Positions 12,950 through 26,717 of a DNA stretch of 64,000 bases are shown piece by piece. Under the pieces are notes generated by a model, which saw nothing but the letters and a program-made list of their open reading frames with translations, made no database searches and was not told where the DNA came from. Position 1 is the stretch's first letter. Every line of letters starts with the position of its first letter. A program made the position numbers and the translations under genes. This DNA is from Eutrigla gurnardus (lineage: Eukaryota; Chordata; Actinopteri; Perciformes; Triglidae): the NCBI GenBank assembly GCA_963514095.1, contig OY741276.1:2605625-2669624 (forward strand). Reading direction: 5' to 3'.

Positions 12950-13127
12950 GAGAGATGTACATATATATGTATGTATACACACACACACATTATATATATA
13001 TAAGATGTAAAATACATAATATATACTGTTTATATAATTAATATAAATCAATGTTAATATTTATTAGTTTATTGTCGATTGTCAACATTGTTACCAAAAC
13101 TTTCTTGCCAATAAAACCCCATTGAAT

Positions 13128-13179
<52 letters not shown>

Positions 13180-13316
13180 TACATATACATGTATGTATGT
13201 ATATATATATATAAGAGGTATAATAATATTTGAACAAATTATATGTATTTTGATGCTTTGGCAACATTGTTACCGAAACTTTCTTGCCAATAAAACACCA
13301 TTGAATTGAATTGATT

Positions 13317-13397
<81 letters not shown>

Positions 13398-13400
13398 GAG
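12950..13400. repeat. Duplicated AATAAAA/TTGAATTGAATT tail plus (GA)n arrays
   Basis: Two copies of a segment reading ACATTGTTACC(A/G)AAACTTTCTTGCCAATAAAAC...ATTGAATTGAATTGA (about 13084-13134 and 13263-13314) are each followed by a (GA)n array (13134-13176 and 13317-13394). They share flanking ATGTACATATA words, so the block is a local tandem duplication. The TTGAATTGAA-rich end resembles 3' tails of fish non-LTR elements, but the family is not certain. Confidence 0.6.
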
Positions 13401-15139
13401 TGAATACAAAGACAGTGTTTTTGAAATGATCTCCTGAAACATCCGTCTGGTCCCGGAGGGACGCGACCCTCCGAGTGCCAGTTTAAGAATGCGTCTGGAC
13501 GCTTTGCACCCTGGGAGACGTCTGCAGAAAGTAATTACTTCAAACCGGGCCGCCGTCAGCTCGGCTCAGAGCGAATGATCGATATCGTCTGGGTGGGCAA
13601 AAAAACTCAACGATACATCAGCTATGAAGACAAGTTAGATTAGAAACGGGATGACGTATTGGTATTTGATATGTTAATGACTTTGAATAACTTAAGAACA
13701 AGATTCCCGACTATGAGCTGCTAACGTGCAGCCGCCACGCTCCGAGAACAGGTGGATGCTGGGAGCCAAACGCAAAGAGGCTGGAGCTGTCATCCGGACT
13801 TTCAGATGAAGTGGGGGATTAGGACGGAGGTGAAAGCATGCTGAGGACCGTGGTGACAGCATGATGAAGGCAGATAGCACAAACTCTCGTGGAATTCACG
13901 TGGGAGGGGGAGCTTTTTTTTAAAAATGTAAATTTAATCGCGAAATGTCAATAGCGAATGATTGAGTGCGTTTTTGCTGTGGAGAAAATTACATTTCTGG
14001 AAAAATCTGAAAAGGTTAAATCTGCTTTTTGGGATGACGAAGTCCCCCGAGGAGCAGAACAGATTGTTGACAATCCCTCTCTGTTTCCAGCTGTTATGAA
14101 ACGCATGTGTGTGTGACCAGAAACCAGAAACACCAGCAGTCACCACCATCGACAACACTGATATTAATACCCAAAAAAAGATGTCTTACAAATTACAGCC
14201 TGTGCTGTGGATATATCCCCGTGTGTGTGTGTGTGTGTGTGTGTCTCATATGTCTCCTGGTGTTATGGCTGTGCAGGAATGTGCCTCTCACTGTGTTTCT
14301 TCCCCTGCCGGGTCTAGCTGCGGTGGTCCCGCGGCACCAGCCATCCGTCCTTCCACAGACACGCTGACTAGGCCGGTCTGGGCTCAGGTATCTCCACTAA
14401 CCTCCCCCTTTGTCCCGCTGAAAACAGGCCCTTTTGTCTGCTGTTTTCTGCAGGTCATTGTGAGGAGCGCTTCTTAGTGTCAGCTTTAATTCACGCTGTA
14501 ACCTTAGCCGCGATGCCTCCCGACCATCCACGCCGCCTCGCCTGGCATTCAGCTGGTCCTTGGAGAGCTGAGGCTGCATTACACCCCCCTCCTCCTCCCC
14601 CCTCCCCTCCCCAATAACTGCACCCGAGGGACAACTTGCAAACTTTGTTGCTTAAATATTTAAATAGCCCTTTAATTGACATCCGTCAGACCTCACCCGG
14701 TGCTGCGACCTGAATGCTCAGCCAACATAAAAGAAAATGCTGCTACCGTCTTTCTTCCCCGGTCATTGTCTCCCAAACGTTAGATTATAGAGGACTACAC
14801 CTCCCATAGATCACAGACCGAGTATCCAAAGCCAGCACTAGAAATCAATCCGTTACTTTCCACTTAGCGACGGGACGATATCGGATTTTAGTGCGATAAT
14901 GTTGGAAACTGCAGGATTGATAAAGATATTTATGCTCATCTGCATGTTTTTTTTACATTAATACAATAAAACTACAAATCAAACACAATGGGAACCTGGT
15001 GGAAGTGTGAGCCCCGTGCAGGATGTTAAGAAATCAAGTTTAACTGAGCTCGATAATGGTCAGTTTGGACTGAGATTTGAAATCGATGATTAAAACTGAG
15101 GATTTTAACACAGATCGCAAAAAAAAACAGATAATAAGT

Positions 15140-15400
15140 CGATCCCGGTGAATTTCCATTATCAGGATAATCGTAAATATCGTCACAAGTGGCTTGAAAA
15201 AGCTGTTTAGCTCGCCGTCGTGGTAGAAAAATGAAAAATATATGTTATTATTGTTGCAGGGAGATTTTATGATCGTATTTATGATTATTTGATCGTTTTT
15301 CCACTTAATAAAGATGTGTTAAAAAATATTTGTTTCTTAACCAAAGAAGTGATTCCAGCAAATTGAAGAGCCATTTTAAGAGTTTTTAAAAAAAGTGATC
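15140..15400 (+). repeat. Interspersed repeat, family A, copy 2
   Basis: Same order of words as at 4735-5130, including GTGAATTTCCATTATC, GGATAATCGTAAATATCGT, GCAGGGAGATTTTATGA, AATATTTGTTTCTTAAC and GCCATTTTAAGAGTTTT. Internal indels show that both copies are old. Confidence 0.6.
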
Positions 15401-16254
15401 TTCTTCTCATTCAAGCTTTAAACCACAGCTGAGCATCGACAGCCTTTTATAATCGCTGACCTTAGAATGAACTCCCGTTCAAAAAATGACAAAAAAAACA
15501 ACATCACATGATGGAAACTGTCCAGCGGATGAGAGTTTTGCAATGAAAGGGAAAATGCACCAAGAAAAAAAAAAGTCAACAGCGGTGGTTATTTTTCTCT
15601 GCGGAGCTTAACCTCGGGTCTCAGCTGGGGAGGTGGAGGCCCCGGGGCCCCGTCTGCCCGTCTCACTCCCTGAGAGGAGGAGGAGGAGGAGGAGCGACAG
15701 CAGGAGAAGAGAGAGAGAGACAGGAGGCTCCCGTTAAAACAGCAAACATCATAACCTGATATCGACACTCGGCCGGGGCTTCGCTTCACGTCGGTGCTCG
15801 CTGTTATCTCAATCTATAAGGGCTTCCTCCTCCTCCGACCTTCTCCAGGGCTAAAAATAAATCTCACGTACGGTTGGGCCGGTGTCAGAAGTTTAAATCT
15901 CCATGTTATGATATCAGTGAGGTGGCTCTCTCACGGTGGAGGCGATGAGGTGATGCATTTGCTGTAAAAGGGAATATTGCACATTAAAAACGTTGGATAA
16001 ACTCGGATGAAAGCAGCACGATGAGCTCATGGTTGATTTTTAACAGTCAGGCCTGGTTTTAAATTATTGCCACTAAAAATAAATATCCCATAATGTCATA
16101 CCTGTGTGACACCCTTTTTTTTTCCCTGCACCCTTTATAGACGATGACAGTCTGCAGAATAAATAACACATAAATGTTTGTGAATTCAGTTTGTATAACA
16201 AGATTCAGTCAATTTCAACAAGACTTTCTGTTTATTTCTGCCAATAATTTCAGC

Positions 16255-16720
16255 GTCTCCATCCGTCTTAAAGGATAAGTCTGGCAATATGCTAGAATTT
16301 TGTTATTGTCAACAAATCCCATTGAAAAGACCAAAACCAACTGAAGTCTCGACCTTCCCTCTCTGGTTTTCCTCCTAAAGCCATCGGCTGCTACTGAAGA
16401 CGGAAATCGTCTCAAATATGTTGTTTATTGACAAAAAAATGCTAAATAATTCCATAAAACATCTGGTAGTGTTCATAATCAACTGTAACTCAGCAGGAGG
16501 AACCCTTTGTTGTGGGACTATTTTCAGCAGCGGATTAATACACACCGTCTACAGACTCCAGATGAACGGCCACGTTCATCATAATAAAGAAATATGCCTC
16601 ACTGATTTCATACATTGATTTTTTTGGGGGAAAACAATGGACTTCTGTGGCACAAATGAGCAAAATACTAGGATCAGTTCATTGTTTTTGGTCATTTCAG
16701 GTTTTAAGAAAAAACGAAGG
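16255..16720. repeat. Probable fish interspersed repeat
   Basis: The stretch starting AAAGGATAAGTCTGGCAATAT and running through ATGTTGTTTATTGACAAAAAAATGC and CTTTGTTGTGGGACTATTTTCAGC resembles a dispersed repeat I associate with percomorph genomes. Only one copy is in the window, so the call depends on memory of the family. Confidence 0.35.
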
Positions 16721-16730
16721 TTAAAAAAAT

Positions 16731-16744
16731 GTCACCATGGCAAC
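16731..16744. promoter_or_regulatory. RFX X-box-like palindrome
   Basis: GTCACCATGGCAAC fits the X-box GTNRCC-N(0-3)-RGYAAC bound by RFX factors. No promoter or exon is visible close by, so a function is not established. Confidence 0.35.
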
Positions 16745-17165
16745 AAGTCTGGCCTGTAGATATTCAAAGAACTGGTTGGTTTGGGACTACACATGGCTAA
16801 CATAAGATATACAGTAGCTACTAAATGTCCCCCTAAAATGTGAAGAATCCCCTTAAAAAAACCCACAGCCAACTGTCACAGAGACAGTAGATTTAGATGT
16901 GAACCGGATCCCCACAAGTGAAGGTTTTCTCTCAGACCCAGAGGGGGGGATGGAGCGGAGGTCTGTGGGAGCCCGTCTCGGCCCAGTTCCCCTGCCTCGG
17001 CTCACATTCTCCGGGTGAACCCGTGTCCCGGGGCCAGTTGGGCGGCACAGTCTCATGTCTCAAGTCCTCACAGTTCACTGGGCCCTTTAAAGTGAGCACA
17101 CCCACCGGGGGGCCCTCAGGACTACAAAAACTACAAACACCGAGCTGTCCGGGGCTCCTATCTGA

Positions 17166-17166
<1 letters not shown>

Positions 17167-17232
<66 letters not shown>
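17167..17232. repeat. (CA)n microsatellite
   Basis: About 33 uninterrupted CA units. Long HTHTHT or VCVCVC frames over it are artefacts of the repeat. Confidence 0.97.
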
Positions 17233-17233
<1 letters not shown>

Positions 17234-20200
17234 AGCTGTTTTATCTTTGATGGAGAGACAATAGCAACGACAGAGATGTAATCTGTTAGAAACACGGTTT
17301 TGGGATTTCTCCCCTGAAAGTCAACTCTGGACAATATTCCTGTTTTTGTTTTTATGTGATTTTGTGTGTGTTTTTGTTCCAGAGATCCCGAGGTGGTTTA
17401 TGGGAGGGGAAATGTCAGAAGGAGGATCGGTTTACAGACACGGCACACTCCGGTGAACAGGCGCACCAGGATCAAAGCGGGCCGCCTGCCTACCGCAGTG
17501 CATCCCAACAGATCTGACAAAGTGCCCCCATTGTGTGACCCTGACCCATTACTGATAATGGATCGCCTCCAGAACCCCCTGCACCAGTCCTGCACGGAGC
17601 CGCCCGCGGTCCACCGATGAACACACACGATACGACATGTCAACTTTCACCAAAATCTCAAAGAGGCCTTTTTTCCTCCTTCCTCCTCCTCCAGAACGCC
17701 GCCGCCGCCGCCGGATCTCCACGAGTGCAAAACGCCGGCATGACTCTGATCACTCTTTAGCTAACGGGAGCACATCAGACTTCAAAGACGCCACACAATC
17801 CCCGAAGTTTTCGAGGTCTGGGTTCCTTTCAGTCGCAAAAAAAAAAAACACTCCACACATCCGCGCCCGTTCTGCACTTTAAAAAAACGCTTCATTTTCA
17901 TTTAGTAACAGTTTTGTTACCTAACAGGTTTGTTGGTTTGCACCTGGATACATGAAGTCATGACACCATGCAACGTGTGATGTCATCGCGGTCGGGACAG
18001 AAGTGTGAAATATGAAGGTGTTGCTTGTGTTCTGGCACACCCATGTCACACACACACAAACATTTACACACACACACACACACACACCCATGTCACACAC
18101 ACACACAGCTCTCTGTCGCGTCTGCAGCCCCGGGCGTGTTCTCGGCCCCTCCCTCCCAAGCTCATAATCACCGCGGTGATCAAGGTTAGAGCGCCGGTAA
18201 AGCACACTAACCCTTTGACCTTCCGTGACCTTCTCTCCCATCAGTCCACCTTGGAACGTCCGTCGGCCGCAAAGAAAACTAGATGCCGAATTAGTCTTGG
18301 CGTGAATCTGAGAGAGCGGGTCCTTGAAGGGGCCCTCGGCGTGAATCAGACGCGGCGGCGGCGGAGACGGTGGCGGCGTCAGGGGGTCAAAAATGCAGCG
18401 TTATCAAACAACCCCCCCCTCCTCTTGACCCCCTGCCTGGGCTTACAGACTCCCACAATGCACCCTGCCTCTCTGCCAGCCCCGAGGGCTCCTCCAGACA
18501 GCTCAGGAATTCGGGGATAGGGATCCGAGACGAGGTCTACAGCTGGGAGGAGAATTTACCATCCTCTTCTTTCTTTTTTTTCCCTTCTCGCTCCTCTTAT
18601 TGTCTGAGCATCCCAGTGTTCCCCGTCTGGCTTTCCTGATATTGGTTTCGCTCACGGGGGGCAACGTGACGTCTGAATGACGGGAAATGATGGGAAAACG
18701 CAGGTGAACATCGGCTCGGTGGAAGACACAGAGAGGGAAGCCTTTATTAGCAGGAATGCTAATCATAATGACGTTACTACAGATAATTAGCTTTGTGCTT
18801 TAACACCAGTTTAACGTGTTAAAATGTGCTGAAATTCAAAAGAACTGGAAACCATCAGTCCAGTGGGCTGCCATCTTCCACCCTGATCCAGCCCTGCTCT
18901 GCCTGCAGTACACAAACTCTGTTCCAGGGGGCAGTGTTGAGCTGAGAGAGAGACACACACACACTTGTGTGACTGTCTATGTGAACGGCTGGAACACACA
19001 GAGGGTTAAACAGCCAAATATTCAAAACTCTCATTGATGATTCTCTGCCCTGGATATTATTTTTAAAAATATTTACACTGATTCGGAGGCTGAAATAAGG
19101 GTCAATGGTCATTCTGTCACAGGACCTCGTTTGGGCCTGAAACAACTTTTAGTGAAACAGAAACCCACGACGGCTTTCTTTTAAAACAGCAGCTTAAGTT
19201 TGTTACGTTAAACGCTCGGGTATTTCTGGGACGATTGATCGGATATTCAATACGCGATACATGAGATAATTTATATTCCCTTTTATCAGATTCAATTAAA
19301 TTAAATTTTTATCCACAAACACAAACTACAATATATTATAGGAGCAAAAATAAAGCAAAATTAGCCACCAAATCCTAATTTCTATCTATTCAAAATTCAA
19401 CATGGGGGAGAAAAAACAGCTTGAATCACAATCTGAGGGGAGATAAAAGATGTGCTGGTCGCCGGTGGATCCACAGCTGAGGCCACAGCGTTTCCATCAC
19501 AGAGTTGAGCTGCGTGATGGACAGATGAGATGGACCGGGCAGATATTAGGAGTGGGAGTCGGATACGACCGGGATGCAGATGAGGCTTGTCAGGGAGGAG
19601 GGGGGGAGGTGGCTGATGGAGGGTGAGGGGGGGGATTCATATCCAGGGAAACTGGGCGAGCAGCAGTATGCAGGTGGTGGCTGGCTGGCTGGTGCTCCTC
19701 AGCTGGGACCGCCGCCAGCTTGGCCCCTGGGTGCCCCGCTTTTCAATTCAGGCCTTTGTGCTGCAGGCGGGGGAGGTCAGACGAATTCACGTCTCATCGT
19801 GCAGCCAGATAGCAGCGATACGGCCGTAATGACTCAGCTGCAATTTCAACCCCGTCGCCTCTCCGCCGCGAGGAACGGCTCATCTCACGCCGCGCCATCG
19901 CCTAATAGATTCCTCTCCTTTTTATCGGCGACAGACGTTTGTTTCAGACACACTTATTTGCATGTTTTTAATAAATATATATATGGCAGAAAGAGGCCTC
20001 TTTTTCATCAGCTCGGAGATATGTGATGGAGATAATGTGGGATTCATGTGTGTAAAGTGTCCTGAGATAACTTCTGTTGTTATATCACACCATAAATAAA
20101 ATGTAATTGATTATTTAATGCCACATCCAGTTAATCCTGTTCTGCTTGCTTCATTTTTATTCTTTTAATATATGAAAGCAGTTAAAATATTAATTCAAGG

Positions 20201-21300
20201 TTATGCTGCCACGTGTTTAATTATATACAGCAAAAATATGCACAATTGAGATTTCTGTGGACATTCACTGGTGATTGGTCTCACACACACACACACACAC
20301 ACACTGTGTTTCTGTTCCTGTGCGTGGTGTGGGTGGCGGCCTCCTTAGGCCCGGTCAGGCCGGTGGACGGCTCTAATGAGAAGCAGGAGCAGCGAGGTGG
20401 GAGTGGGACCGGCTCTGAGGAAGGTCACATGGGGTTAACTATCAAAGATGAGTGCAAACCTATCCCTGTGGAAAAAAGGCTCCGAAGAAAACATCACCCT
20501 GCACATGCTGTAAGCTCCCCAAACTGGGAGTTCCTCGTCTTAATTAATCCAAGACACAATCCCAACCCACCCTCCCCCCCCCCCCCCCTCTGAAAAATGC
20601 AGCTCCGCTCCACAGAGGGAATGCTAACACTCTTTAATGTCATAGCCACTTAGCTCGGAGATATTTCTCAGGCTCTGCTGTTCAATTTTATCGACTTTGA
20701 TTGGAATTAGTGTTTTAAAGCTTTGGAGTGATTCCATCATTAGTTGGTAATCAGCGGCTTCCTGTCGGCGTTCTTTATGGTTCTATTAAAAGCAACATAT
20801 CTGGGTATTTAGATATTTACTTAAAACATGTCTAGAAGAAAGACTAACGTGTGTGTATATATATATATTATATTTATTTATTTATTTACATACATATTTA
20901 TGGTTAACCACAGGGAGAAAAATGAAAGTAAGTGTATTATTGCAGTTGGAAAGCGGGTGACCACATTGTGATAGACAGTTAAAACCCAAAGCAAAATAAA
21001 GACAGATGTGGAAGTAAAAAAAAAAAAAAAAGACGTTTGTCAGCCTCGATGAAGTCGTCTTAGATTGGCTCATTTTTAAGGATGAAAAACATTCGACTAT
21101 ACAATGAAGCAACATGGTGGTTAAAACCAAGTGTCCGGGGGACGACGAGGATTTCATTTAAAAACACTCTGAATATCGTCATGAGTGACTCTTTGTTTTT
21201 ATTAGTATTGTTAATGCTTATCCTTTGTATTATAAACTCATCGTCATTTAAAATGAGGGAAACCTCAATGTCTTACGAGTATAAATAAAGGTATGATATG
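17233..21300. other. Intergenic DNA with microsatellites, no gene seen
   Basis: CA arrays at 18047-18110 (interrupted) and 20281-20304, and a C-run at 20574-20589. Frames of 100-170 codons exist, for example 18005-18520 and 19574-20026, but they are CA- or GC-rich translations without domains or paired splice sites. I saw no RNA gene. Confidence 0.5.
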
Positions 21301-21359
21301 ATATGACTTGAATGGCAAACAAGTGATTTGAAAAATTCAGGAGAGAAAAATATATTTAA

Positions 21360-21515
21360 AAAAAAATATATGTATCTTTTTTTATGCAGGGAGATCCTCT
21401 GATATACAATCTTCTTATTTAAGGTTATTTCATTATTTTTCACTAAAAAGGAAGCTCCTTTTAAAATATCTGTGAAGCTTTTATGATTATCGGGATAATA
21501 TCACAATTACTGCAA
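21360..21515 (+). repeat. Interspersed repeat, family A, partial copy 3
   Basis: Shares GCAGGGAGAT, a TTATTTCATTATTTTTCACTAA-like strip and the ATGATTATCGGGATAATAT-like word with the copies at 4735 and 15140. It is shorter and more diverged. Confidence 0.45.
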
Positions 21516-21519
21516 TACG

Positions 21520-23390
21520 TCACCTCCCCACGGCGAGAATCACACGGTGCTTTTTAAATCCATCATTCTGTGTTTGTTAAATCTAGTTCCTGATCCTCCG
21601 TCGGCCGTCAGCAGCTGTCGACACAAATGTTTTCTCCACCGAATGTAAACTGTAAATCTAACTGAGTAAATCTTTACCCTCAAACACGCTCGCCGCCGCC
21701 ACCGCGCCACCGCCGCGGAAGCCGTCGCACGTGTTCATTAGCATCGGCGTTTCTGCCGAGTCAGATTTTTAGTAACAAATGTGAACAAATACAGCAACAC
21801 GGAGAGGCAGCCGCAGCACCTTTTGTATGAATTAATGTGCGAGTGAACCTAAATAACTACTTTGTGTTTTTTAATGATGAGCTGCAGCAAAACTACACAG
21901 CGCTCTCACGGCTCCGAGCTTAATCAATCGATCCCGCCTCCCTCCCGCTCACAAGGAGAGCCTTTCTCACAGTAACACATTGGTTTCCCTCCACTTGTCC
22001 AGACAAGGATTTCACTGGTAATGGCCCCCCTGTAATGGCCTACAGGTCCTTGGGCATTGGCTGTACACAAAAATAAATAATTAAATAAATAGAAGGGCCG
22101 ATATTATCGAACGGTCGCTTCTTGACTGACAATTTGTGTCCTTCCCTCGTGAGGGAAATTGCCAGGCGGAGACTGGAAACCCTCGTTCAATCAGCCGCCG
22201 AAAATCGAAAGGAGGGAAGGTGAGGAAAGGGAGGAGGAGGAGGAGGCCGGGGATCGGGACTCAGTCGCCTCGGAGCACGAGAACGCTTCCTCTGTTCAGA
22301 CACGCAGAGCGCTCTCCGACACCTCGGCTCATATCGGAGGGAGACGTGTGACGATGAGCGCTGGCTGATTTGTGGGGAAGATGGAGGAGATCATTGCAAC
22401 ACCGCCTGACAGCCTACAGCATTCTCACACACATGAGCGGTTTTCCCTCCGCATCAGATCTCTGCATCGCCACAAGCTCCTCCCCCTGAGATCCTCCACC
22501 GATCAGCGCTCTGCACGTCCCGGGGCGCCCGCGTATTAATCCACCGTGATGCCGTTTGCTGTACGATTATTTTGTCGTGAACACTAAAGATGGCTGGCAC
22601 CTGTCTCTGCAGATGCAGCCCCCCCGCCTCCCCCTATACCACTTTGCATATTTATGTTTTAATTGCGTTACAACCCGCACGGCCTATTAATGTTGTTCTG
22701 TTCCAATTGCCGGAGTGACACAAATACGGCGTGTTCCCCGTCAGCTCCGTTTGCTGCAGCTCAGGAGACGGCGTGGAGGAAGGTGGAGGCCATTCTGCAA
22801 ACAGGAATACATTAAAAAAAGGAAACGTGCATGGGTGTGAAGAGTAAAACTTCGCCACAACCAGAATGTGGAGAGAGGCTCTCCCACGTTTTTCTCTGGA
22901 ACAGTTAATATTGACTCAGAGCATTAATCACTTTGTACCTCCCTTGAATGACAGCGAAGCGGTGCGATATCTGGTGCATCATCACAAGACGGCGTGAACA
23001 CGAGAACTGTGGAGCGAGAAGGTTTTGGAATCCAAACGTTCCCGAAGGCAAGTTGACATGAAGTGTCAAGAAGAGACATGCACCTTCAAAGGGCGAGCCA
23101 CAGGCGAAGAAGGGGTTTGTGGGTCGGTTTCTGCTCCTCACTATGGCAGCTCTCTGTCAGGGCACGCCGCCGCCGCCGCCGCCGACGCAGCCGCCAAGGC
23201 CTCCACTCCCAAAAACACCAGATGAAGAAAAATCAGGCCGTTCTGTCAATCTGACAGATGACGGCAATCCTGCCACTGTCGCGTGGCTCAGAATCCCTCT
23301 TTGTGTTAGGCTTTATGAAATAATGAAAGTGTTTTATCTCCACGTGTGACGGGAGGACACAACTGTTACATTTTTGGGATTTATCTGATT
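21520..23390. other. Unique DNA without a recognised gene
   Basis: Mixed-composition sequence with a GCC-rich patch near 21690-21720 and a CCG repeat at 23166-23190. No exon with domain similarity or splice pairing was seen. Parts, for example around 22030-22140, could be conserved noncoding DNA. Confidence 0.4.
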
Positions 23391-23394
23391 CACA

Positions 23395-24310
23395 TTCTTG
23401 CCGAGACTCAGACGAGGAGATCAGTCTTGTGTCTCTCGGAACAGCTAGCTAGCTTAGCTTAGCATTAAGACTGGAAAAAGGGCTAGCCTAGAAACCTTTA
23501 GTCGTCATGGTGACGTCACCCGTTGGTTCGTTGACTACGGTTTAGAAACCTCTAGATCGGCATTTTGACAATCTTGGTATTTTTGCAACCAGTGAAGGAA
23601 GTGACCATATTTGGACTGTGGAAGAGCGGCGGATGGATCTGATGAACACAAGCAGCACTCTTACTGGATCTGGATCCATGTGGATTCTGGTCTGAAGCTG
23701 CTACAAAGTTAGCTTTTATAATTCAAGGTCTACTTTACAGCTAAGTGTTAAAGTCATCTTAGTAGCTAACTAGCATTGGTAGCATGGTAGCAACCTGTCA
23801 TCAGCAGGTAAGCCCCGCCCCCTAAAGCATCCCCTGGTTTCTCCTTCAGTGTCAAAACCTAAAGTCCACATCAAGAGTTCCTCTCCCCCCCAGATCTCTC
23901 TGATCCTGAACTGACACTCATCAATTCAAAATGTGCCTTTTCTACCATGAAGTGATGATGTCACCAAGCAACTCATTTGCATAATATCTGCCCAGCTGCT
24001 AGTTAGTCCCGCCCTCAAACAAAGCTAGTCAGAGTGGAGCTGAAGAACAAGAGGCTGGAACTCATTTCATCACTATCCCTGAGCAGCTGGGCTTTTTGGG
24101 AGGGAGGGGCAGGAGCCCAAACAGAGTTTTCAGAGAGAGGGAGGTGGAGAAGAGCTGCTGCAGCACGGCCTGATGGGAATAATAAAGCGTGTAAACGTGT
24201 TCTAGTAGGAACCTGAAAGCATAATGGTTCGTCTATCTGCCCCCATGAAAAGAAAACAAGGGGATTTCCCTAAAACGTTGAACTATTCCTTTAAATGATT
24301 CCATAATGAG
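23395..24310. repeat. Cluster of interspersed repeats
   Basis: Consecutive segments look like dispersed fish repeats. They are a TTAGCTTAGCATTAAGACTGGAAA-type piece (23455-23490; related to 44530-44575), a GTCATGGTGACGTCACC piece, the 255-bp segment repeated at 26718, and a GCGTGTAAACGTGTTCTAGTAG-type end near 24187-24210. None encodes a transposase. Confidence 0.5.
23583..23837 (+). repeat. Direct repeat B, copy 1
   Basis: About 255 bp repeated in the same orientation at 26718-26972. Shared text includes GTGACCATATTTGG, GGATCTGATGAACACAAGC, GGATCTGGATCCATGTGGAT and AAGCCCCGCCCCCTAAAGC. Small indels separate the copies. Confidence 0.85.
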
Positions 24311-25423
24311 TGTATTTAAACACAGAAAGGTTCAGTTCGGGATGTTTCATGAATGTTAACCCAACAGAGTTGTACTTATTCTACTTCAAGGCTCCGGCCC
24401 GGCGGTCAGCGCTCAACGCCGCCGGGCCGGACGCGTCTCGCTTGTCAGCAGAGGAAGTCAACGCCGAGGCGGGGGTGCAGCCGGTCTGATGACATGTATG
24501 AAGGCGGGGGGGCAGAGCACGAGGATGCGAAGATTCAGGAGCCACCGGCCGGCCGTGAGGGTCCGACTGCACAGAGCAGGGGCTTCTGGGAAACCGGAGT
24601 CTGGGGGCCGAGGCCGGGATTAGGGCCGATATTACTCCTTTAGAAAACACCACAGTACACGGCTGTGTTCTGCTCCGGTGGCTCAACTTAGCCGGCCCAA
24701 TCAATATTTACTCATAACGGCCACACGGGGAGGTCGCGACCTTTGCTTGTTCATGACCGGTTATAATCTGGAGTCCGAGCGCGTAGATCAATCAGAGAGG
24801 GAGAGATGAAGACAATAACAGCTCAATAACGGCAAATATATCACCAATATGTGATTAAATACGTCTGCGCTCACGTTCCCAATCAGTGAAAATCTGTTTT
24901 TTCCTGCATTTTTAAAGCGTTCTACTCGTCTGCTGAAACCATCAGCCTGTTTTTCTACTTGTGGCGAGGCCTGAAAAGGTCACGCTGTCTTTATTGCACC
25001 CTACATTTCATCTCTAAATCCATCTTCATTAAACACGGAGGAAGGGGACAATGGCCTTCCCCTGCACCCTCAACACTTAACCTCGCCAGGAACAACAATA
25101 TTGTAAAGGTGCAAATCTCTTCTCTAAAACGGGCTCCGCGGTTAATAATTAAGCCGTGACATTTGGGGAGAGACACCAGAAAAAATCCATATGGTGAAAT
25201 TTACTAACCTTTTGAAAGGCTTGCGAGAAGCAAAGGGGTTTGTTCGTCTGCGGGTTTATTTAGGCTGTTTTAGTACTTATAATAAAACTGTCAAAAAACG
25301 CACCGAAAGGCCGCGGCGGCGGACAAAAGGCTGATTGTCTGCGGTTAACTGGCGGAGAGCAACGAGGCTAATCAATGCACTGCAAATCAAAGCTCTATTA
25401 GAGGGGTCCGGGGTCACGGAGGG

Positions 25424-25437
25424 GGGGGGGGGGGGGT
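25424..25437. repeat. Poly(G) run
   Basis: A run of about 14 G, one of many poly(G)/poly(C) runs in this window. Confidence 0.9.
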
Positions 25438-26717
25438 CGGACAGGAAGTTTGACGAATGATATTCATATCTTTATTATGGATTATAATCATTGTGATGAA
25501 CTGATAATCACGTTGCCCCCTCGCTACAATGGAAAAGGTCACGGCGGCGGCGACCCCCGTCTCCCAGAAAACGCTGATTATCATGTTAGCCGGGGTCACG
25601 CCGGAGGTCAAACGCATGCCCAGCGGTCGTTAAGACGATCTCTGAGCAATAGTGTTGGAGCGAGATACGGATTTAAAGATCTTTTAGGAAATCACTGAAA
25701 TTGGAACCAATTTATAAAAACAAACATAAAAGCTATATAGAGAGACTTCTTTTATAAAGCTGAAGGACAAGAGGTCAAAACTTTATTTTGGCAGGCGAGC
25801 GTCGTTCACGGCCTCCAGAACCCTCTGGTTGGAGTCGTTAGGGGCCGTATAATAAACAGGGCACACATGACAGGAAATGTGCCAAATACAGGACTCCTAA
25901 CAGTTTGGTTAAGCCCTCGCCGGCTGTTGACTTTCAGATTTACTGTCCACGCTCGGCTCTGAGCACACACTGCCCGTGATTTATCGGCCTCACAGGTGAC
26001 TTCTGTCGAGGGCTTTGAGGGCTCACCTTGTCCTTCGCCGCCGCCACCGCCGCCGCGTCCCACATCCCGACCCGAGGTTTCTACGCCGCGAGATCGAGAC
26101 TTCCTCCTCTCTTCTTCCAGTCCATCTAGAACAAAACGGAAAGAGTTGTCAATTCAAACTTTAACAAGCTTTTTGGATAAAATTCCTCTTTTATATGCAA
26201 AGAAATGATTCGTAAAAATTAAACGTCTGAGAAACCTGAACCGACTCTTGTGTTTGCTGTGATTGTGTCCTTTATCTGCTGAGGTGACAGATTTTCTTCC
26301 GTGCACGGCTTTGACGTGCACATGCACACTAAACACCAGTTTGCCTACTGAACGCTGTCTGTCTGCCAATAAGGAAACTCAAGACGAGGAATAATTATAA
26401 ACAAGCCTAACAAGGTGTCGGTCGGCCACGCATGTCGAGAGGTGGGGAAACATATCGGTGCTAATTACCAATCAGTCTTTTATACCAGTTTAAATGTCAC
26501 CGGGTCCTTATTATGAGTGTCTGTAGTTACACGACAGAATGATGACATCACGACGTGGCCTGCAGCCGATGCACTTATATAAACAAAAAAATCACTTTGC
26601 TCTAACTTTGTTGAGGGCCTTAAAGAACCTGATATCACTTTGTTATTAAAACGTCTGGTTGATGGTCTTTGGTTTTGAAGCCTCAAGTTTGACATTTTGG
26701 CCATTTTTCCTGGATTC

